44,581 nt of DNA, from the NCBI GenBank assembly GCA_030747035.1, contig JASLLM010000007.1, forward strand, positions 1-44,581, in the 5' to 3' direction. Shown in pieces: positions 40,173 to 44,581 of this stretch. Numbering within the stretch: position 1 is the first letter of the stretch; each line of letters starts with the position of its first letter. The stretch comes from Alphaproteobacteria bacterium. GTDB taxonomy: Bacteria; Pseudomonadota; Alphaproteobacteria; GCA-2731375. A model generated the notes under the pieces. That model made no database searches. It saw only the letters and a list, made by a program, of their open reading frames with translations, and was not told the origin of the DNA. The position numbers and the translations under genes were made by a program.

Positions 40173-41105
40173 ATGAACCTCAACTTGGACGCCCCCGCGG
40201 CCGGCCTGGATCTGGCTCTTTCCCGCACTCGAATAGCCGAAACCCTGGCGCCCTTCGTTGCCCGCGAAATCGGCCCCGGGGACGAGGAGGAATGGCGGGC
40301 CGTCCTGGCCAGCCGGGGCCGGAAAATCCTCAAGCGGCGGCTGCACCGGCAGTTCATGGGCTGGATGACAGGCGGCGGACGGGGCCCGGACGTTGTGCAA
40401 GATGTCTACGGCAGGACCTGGCAGGAAACCACGCTGGCACGGTTGGTGGACACTGATGCCCGCGCCGTGCCCTGCGTCTGGGGGCATCGGCGCATGATGG
40501 CCGCCGCGCCGGGTCTGAAGCGGGTTCATTTGCTGCATCTGACACGGCTAATCGATGTCCTGCGCCCCAAATCGGTGCTGGAGGTCGGCTGCGGCATGGG
40601 TGTCAATCTGTTCGTACTGGCGGCCCGCTTCCCCGAGATCAGGTTTCACGGCATCGATCTGACCGCCAGCGGTATCGAGGCCATCCGGGCAATGGCGGAA
40701 CATGAGAACCTGCCGCAATACTTGTTGGACTACTGCCCCGAACCCAGCCGGGACCCCGGCGCCCATCGCCGCATTGAGGTGCGCCAGGGCAGCGCCGCGG
40801 CGTTGCCATACGATGACAATGGCTTCGATCTGATCTATTCCATTTCGGCCCTGGAGCAAATGGAGGCGATCCGCGTGGATGTGATGCGGCAGTTGAAACG
40901 GGTCGCGAAAGGCCACGTGGCCATGGTCGAGGCATTTCGCGATTGGAACCGCTGGGGCATGCGGCGCAACTATATCGTCGCCCAGGACTATTTCGCCTGC
41001 CGCCTGAACGAACTGCCGGGCTATGGACTGCAGCCCCTATTGGTTAGCAACGATATGCCCTCCAAGGTCAATATGGCGCACGGCCTTGTCGTGGCTTCGG
41101 CCTGA
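40173..41105 (+). CDS. SAM-dependent methyltransferase
   Basis: A 310-residue class I methyltransferase. A helical N-terminal part of about 110 residues precedes the domain. Motif I is VLEVGCGMGVNLFVLAARFP, followed by HGIDLTASGIEAI, then GSAAALPYDDNGFDLIYSISALEQM and a late segment VAKGHVAMVEAF. The substrate is not visible. It is divergent from the methyltransferase and ABC exporter and ends 16 bases from the convergent beta-barrel gene, so it marks one edge of the glycan locus. Confidence 0.83.
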   Translation: MNLNLDAPAAGLDLALSRTRIAETLAPFVAREIGPGDEEEWRAVLASRGRKILKRRLHRQFMGWMTGGGRGPDVVQDVYGRTWQETTLARLVDTDARAVPCVWGHRRMMAAAPGLKRVHLLHLTRLIDVLRPKSVLEVGCGMGVNLFVLAARFPEIRFHGIDLTASGIEAIRAMAEHENLPQYLLDYCPEPSRDPGAHRRIEVRQGSAAALPYDDNGFDLIYSISALEQMEAIRVDVMRQLKRVAKGHVAMVEAFRDWNRWGMRRNYIVAQDYFACRLNELPGYGLQPLLVSNDMPSKVNMAHGLVVASA

Positions 41106-41121
41106 AGATATTTCGGCTCCG

Positions 41122-42597
41122 CTAGTACACCAGTTGGACCTCGAAGCGGCCGCCGCTGCCATCGGGAAGGCCGTCATTGACGGCATAAAAGGCTTCCAAT
41201 TGCAGTTGAATGTGCTGGCCCACCGCCTGTTGAAGCTGGAACCCGACGCCGAGCGAATCGATGCCTTCGCCTGCCCCGCCGTAGTCCTCGCGTCCGGCCA
41301 ACTCGAGGATCAGGTTGCGTCTTTTGTTGTCCCAGAAGGCCTGATAGCCAAGCGCGAAGCCGGCGGTGTCATCGACGAAATTGCGAAGCTCCGAGCCATG
41401 CAGACCCGGGTTTGGCGAGGCGAACAGAATTCCCGTGTTGGCGAGAGGTCCGCCGGCGATGCGCTCACGCCCGGCCTGGGTATAATTGCCGACGCTGACG
41501 AATGGGTTGAAATAGACGATGTCGTCAGACCCCTTCGGCGTGGCCGATATTTCCGCCGTGATCAATGCGCCGTCGCCGACCACGTTGCCCGAAATCTCGT
41601 CCTCGAGCGCGGCGGAACTGTTGACCCGAAAGGCCGTGCTGATACCGCCCAGCGCCCTGATCCGCTGGATCGCCGAAACGCCAGCGTAGAAGCCATCGCC
41701 ATTGTTGCTGTTGTCATCGACATAGATAAGGTCAAGATTGTAGGTGCTGACCGGCGCGTCGACGGCAGTGAACAGCGCGTACATATTCTCGTCGGCACCG
41801 CGTGACTGGTCGTTGCGGTCCAGGCGGTCCCAGGCCCACATCCCGGAGATTCTGAGATTCGAAGTGCCCGTGAAGGGAATGTTGTTGCGCACCAGGCCGA
41901 AGGCATCGACCGTGTCATTGATCAGAATGCCCTCCTGAAAGGTGATCGGCTGGCGCCCGACAGTGAAGCCGTAGTCGATCGGCTTGATGCCGGCACGGTC
42001 CAGATTGGGCACCAGACTGCCGAAGTCGCCTTCGAAAAACAGGGTCTCGACATCGACATTCAACTCGTTCTCGAAGCCCTCGTCGGAGCCTTCGAAGGTA
42101 TATCGCGAGAACCGGCTGGGGACGTTGTTATCCACCGGGCGAAGGCCGAGTAGGATTTTTTCCGTGCCGGTGAGTTGCAGGTTGGCATAAAGGTCCAGCC
42201 GGTTGGCCCATTCCGATTCCCGCTGCCGGCCAGGCTGTTCGTTGTCGAAGCTCTGCAGCGCCGAACGCCATATCAGATATGACCACAGGCGCGGTTGCCA
42301 AACAGCGCCGATCACCGGCACCTCGAAACCCGCATCGAGCTTGCCGGTGTCAAGGAAAGGGTCGCCCAACTCCAGCAACAGTCCGGGCCGATAGGGGATA
42401 TCGCCGACCGTCTTGAATGGAACGTATTCCTCCTTCAGGGCCTCGGCATGGACCCGTTCGCCAAGGGGCCAGAACGAGCTGTACCATTTATCTTTATTAT
42501 CCGCCGCGCCCGCTGATCCTGCCAATGCCAGACTGAAAAAGACGGCGGCGGCCAGTATCGGGATCCGGCCGAGCGTTTCATGCCGTATTGCCATCAT
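41122..42597 (-). CDS. Outer-membrane beta-barrel protein, alginate-export-like
   Basis: A 491-residue exported protein. A signal peptide with a hydrophobic core (IPILAAAVFFSLALAG) ends in AGA before ADNK. The rest is rich in amphipathic strands and ends in aromatic Tyr (FEVQLVY), the usual signal for outer-membrane insertion. The overall look resembles the alginate-export or related porin family; a specific family call is uncertain. The start at 42597 has AGGAAG 6 bases upstream and is preferred to one at 42618, which would overlap the cytochrome gene. It directly follows the multiheme cytochrome gene, so the two may form a porin-cytochrome conduit. Confidence 0.75.
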   Translation of the reverse strand: MMAIRHETLGRIPILAAAVFFSLALAGSAGAADNKDKWYSSFWPLGERVHAEALKEEYVPFKTVGDIPYRPGLLLELGDPFLDTGKLDAGFEVPVIGAVWQPRLWSYLIWRSALQSFDNEQPGRQRESEWANRLDLYANLQLTGTEKILLGLRPVDNNVPSRFSRYTFEGSDEGFENELNVDVETLFFEGDFGSLVPNLDRAGIKPIDYGFTVGRQPITFQEGILINDTVDAFGLVRNNIPFTGTSNLRISGMWAWDRLDRNDQSRGADENMYALFTAVDAPVSTYNLDLIYVDDNSNNGDGFYAGVSAIQRIRALGGISTAFRVNSSAALEDEISGNVVGDGALITAEISATPKGSDDIVYFNPFVSVGNYTQAGRERIAGGPLANTGILFASPNPGLHGSELRNFVDDTAGFALGYQAFWDNKRRNLILELAGREDYGGAGEGIDSLGVGFQLQQAVGQHIQLQLEAFYAVNDGLPDGSGGRFEVQLVY

Positions 42598-42607
42598 CAA
42601 TTGCTTC

Positions 42608-44485
42608 CTATTTGACATCGAAGACGACCTCGCGCTGCCACAACACCTGGGCGCCCGCGACCAGGGCGTCGCCGGCCTGCCGCGGCGTAATTCCATAGTC
42701 GAAACCGACGCTTTGCATGGCGACCAGAAGGTTGACCGGAGCCGGCTGCGAAATCAGCTTGATGTCCGCCCGGTACGGCCCCTTGCCGGTCAAGGCATCG
42801 CCGGCAATTTCGTATGGCGCCCAACGTTGGCCATTGGGTTCGATCCCCATCTTGTGGTTGCGCTCGGTCGGCGGCTCGCCGGTGAATACCAGGGACACCG
42901 CCGAGGGCAACACCCGGGGCAGCGCGGTCACCGGATAGGGAATTGGGATAACATGCTCGATCTCGCCGCCGCGTCCATTTTGGGTGACGAAGATCGACTG
43001 CAAACTGAACAGATAGGGGTCGAGTTCGATCTCGCCGGCATGGACATAGGCCGAGTGGCCGTCACGCAGATCACCGTTCGGATCCCGGTCGCCGGACCTG
43101 AAGACGACGGTGCCTTCCCGGTCAGTGACCGTCACGTCAAGCCAGACCAATCGTTCGCCCGAAAAGCCGGTCGGCACATTGTGCCCGTCGGTGCCGTTCT
43201 TCACCTGAACCTGAAACTCGATGCCACTTCGATCGGCGCGCTTGGTAACAATTTTTCCCATCACGTAGCCGTTGCGCAGGACCTCGAGACGCTGCTGCCG
43301 GGCCCATTCCAGGCGCTCAAACTGCGTATTCAGGATCTCGCGCGCGTCATAGCGGTCGTCGATCGAGCGCCAGCGTTCGGGAAACTCATGACCCTCGGGA
43401 ACATTGTCCTCGAACTTATCCGTGCCCCAGCCGGCGGCGACGTCGAACTGCAGCCATTCGGCAAGGGTGGCCATTTGCTGCGCCTCGGCGTTGTGGGGAA
43501 AAATGCCCGGATGGATGACGGAATAATCGGGGCCCGCGAAAAAGTGGTTGGTCAGTTTTCGCGGTGCGGACGGCACCCCGCCAACCACGGCGGCCGGCCC
43601 GGTTTCATAACCCGAGACCACGCCCTGAACCTTGCCCATATGACAATCCTGGCAGGTCTCGCCTCGTGCGGCGGCCGGTGAAAGCCGGTATTCGCTATAC
43701 GCCTCTTCCAGCCGGAACCCGTTGAAAAGGGTTACATCGTGGCAGGTGCCACAAAATACCGGCTGTGAGATATTAGTGAACTGCTTGATTTCCTTGTGAA
43801 TTTTTCGGCCCGGCTCTTTCGGGTCGGTGACCACCCGGTATTCATGGGTGTTCTCCAGCACCCGCGCCAACTCGGCATTGCCCGCCGGGCCGTACACGGC
43901 CTCCGTCAGGCCACCTTCGACCAAGGCAAGACGGCCGCTGGCCTTGTTGTAGTCGCGGTCGATACGGTGACAGACCACGCAGGTAATGCCCTCGCGCGAG
44001 GTTGGGTGGCGGTCCAGATTGGAAATGAAGGAGTTTTCGCCCAGGTTGGCGCCGACCTGGTTGTGACAACGCAGGCAGAAGTCGCCGTTCGAACCGTTCG
44101 CCAGCTCGTTAATCTTATTGTTGAGAGACAGGTAGACGGGGCTGAGCTGAGAGTAGGCATGCTGGGAGACGGACCATTCACGATATTGCTTGGGGTGACA
44201 GGTGCCGCATGTCCCCGCCGATGGATACCGGGTCTCGGCGAATAGGGCATCGTGGGCCGCCGCTGCCTTTTGATCGACTTCCCTTATCTCGTCTTTCTTA
44301 TCTTCCTCGTCGTCGTCATCATCGTCCTTGCTCAGCAGCGAGTCTTTGTCGTCGTCGTCGTCATCGTCGTCCTTGCTCAGCAGCGAGTCCTTGTCATCAT
44401 CGTCGTCGTCATCCTTTTTCAGGAGATCGTCGTCATCCGATTGGCCGGACTTGGCGCCGGCCGCCGCCGAGGCACTTTGCAGACC
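42608..44485 (-). CDS. Multiheme c-type cytochrome (five CxxCH), 5' end without start codon
   Basis: An open frame of 625 codons runs from a TGA at 44488-44486 to the stop at 42608. Five heme sites are present: CGTCH (44195-44209), CLRCH (44063-44077), CVVCH (43967-43981), CGTCH (43739-43753) and CQDCH (43640-43654). The C-terminal half has NGTDGHNVPTGFSGERLVWL, a domain seen in other multiheme cytochromes. Before the first heme lies an aspartate-rich tandem repeat. No ATG, GTG or TTG occurs in frame until the GTG at 43978, inside the third heme site. The frame begins with ASAAAGAKSG, which looks like the end of a signal peptide. The gene therefore seems truncated or frameshifted at its 5' end. 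Confidence 0.8.
   Translation of the reverse strand, partial: GLQSASAAAGAKSGQSDDDDLLKKDDDDDDDKDSLLSKDDDDDDDDKDSLLSKDDDDDDEEDKKDEIREVDQKAAAAHDALFAETRYPSAGTCGTCHPKQYREWSVSQHAYSQLSPVYLSLNNKINELANGSNGDFCLRCHNQVGANLGENSFISNLDRHPTSREGITCVVCHRIDRDYNKASGRLALVEGGLTEAVYGPAGNAELARVLENTHEYRVVTDPKEPGRKIHKEIKQFTNISQPVFCGTCHDVTLFNGFRLEEAYSEYRLSPAAARGETCQDCHMGKVQGVVSGYETGPAAVVGGVPSAPRKLTNHFFAGPDYSVIHPGIFPHNAEAQQMATLAEWLQFDVAAGWGTDKFEDNVPEGHEFPERWRSIDDRYDAREILNTQFERLEWARQQRLEVLRNGYVMGKIVTKRADRSGIEFQVQVKNGTDGHNVPTGFSGERLVWLDVTVTDREGTVVFRSGDRDPNGDLRDGHSAYVHAGEIELDPYLFSLQSIFVTQNGRGGEIEHVIPIPYPVTALPRVLPSAVSLVFTGEPPTERNHKMGIEPNGQRWAPYEIAGDALTGKGPYRADIKLISQPAPVNLLVAMQSVGFDYGITPRQAGDALVAGAQVLWQREVVFDVK
44306..44395 (-). 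repeat. 45-bp tandem repeat encoding an Asp-rich segment
   Basis: Two units (44306-44350 and 44351-44395) match at 42 of 45 bases. Each encodes the 15-residue unit DKDSLLSKDDDDDDD, the last residue being Glu in the distal copy. A degenerate partial third copy extends to about 44425. It lies between the signal-peptide-like remnant and the first heme of the multiheme cytochrome. Confidence 0.85.
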
Positions 44486-44545
44486 TCATGGCGGCGCTGT
44501 AGGATGCCGCCTAGTATGTAACAACAAATTGGAGGAGGCCGGCCG

Positions 44546-44581
44546 ATGGAACCTATTCGCTATGTCGATGCCTTGAACAAC
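44546..44581 (+). CDS. Start of an unidentified plus-strand gene
   Basis: ATG at 44546 is preceded by a strong GGAGGAGG (44531-44538) with 7-base spacing. The first 12 codons read MEPIRYVDALNN and run out of the window. Too little remains to name the family. The gene diverges from the cytochrome, leaving about 60 bases between them. That is too short to hold both a promoter region and a missing signal-peptide code for the cytochrome. Confidence 0.55.
   Translation, partial: MEPIRYVDALNN

Noticed and set aside
44306-44425. CRISPR-like repeats
   Set aside because: The units are contiguous tandem repeats in a reading frame, with no spacers.
44328-44576. Serine-rich plus-strand open frame
   Set aside because: It is the reverse reading of the Asp-rich tandem repeat in the cytochrome frame and has no independent support.

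Overview
The window reads as the chromosome of an alphaproteobacterium with high GC content and dense coding, probably near the Rhodospirillales. The assignment rests on the dnaN-recF-gyrB order, the glyQ-glyS-ppdK block, and a DivL-type pseudokinase (tyrosine in place of the phospho-accepting histidine) next to tsaE and amgK. A PAS_5-type single-domain protein and a TTAA-N7-TTAA CtrA-type box support it. No tRNA, rRNA, CRISPR array, phage or complete insertion sequence was found. No gene-free stretch is longer than about 270 bases.

Layout. Bases 1-5263 carry the end of a DapA-family gene and then dnaN, recF and gyrB. A 263-bp element with 33-bp terminal inverted repeats, flanked by CTAG/TA, sits exactly between the gyrB stop and a class A penicillin-binding protein gene. 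Two perfect internal inverted repeats abut its ends, so it could fold as a three-way junction. Bases 5532-15257 hold the penicillin-binding protein, a GMC oxidoreductase, a small membrane-anchored four-cysteine protein, glyQ, glyS and ppdK. A palindromic region, probably terminators, separates ppdK from a convergent OmpR-type response regulator. Then comes the minus-strand overlapping operon dapF-mtaB-ftsY. A CtrA-type box lies between dapF and a divergent PAS protein gene, followed by a RidA protein, an enolase-superfamily enzyme and a GT87-like membrane glycosyltransferase.

The minus-strand overlapping set divL-tsaE-amgK (27014-23165), preceded by ahcY, joins cell-cycle signalling, tRNA modification and peptidoglycan recycling genes. 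From 28576 to 41105 lies a surface-polysaccharide locus: O-antigen ligase/polymerase, GT4 glycosyltransferase, AsnB-type amidotransferase, sulfotransferase, two GT-B-like carbohydrate proteins, an ABC exporter and three SAM methyltransferases. Most of its minus-strand genes overlap or abut, which suggests coupled expression. The gene content suggests an exported glycan that is sulfated, amidated and methylated.

Bases 41122-44485 hold an outer-membrane beta-barrel gene directly downstream of a five-heme c-type cytochrome gene, a possible porin-cytochrome electron conduit. The cytochrome carries an unusual aspartate-rich tandem repeat ahead of its first heme. Its reading frame has no usable start codon and no signal peptide at its 5' end, so it looks truncated or frameshifted. 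A new plus-strand gene starts at 44546 and leaves the window.
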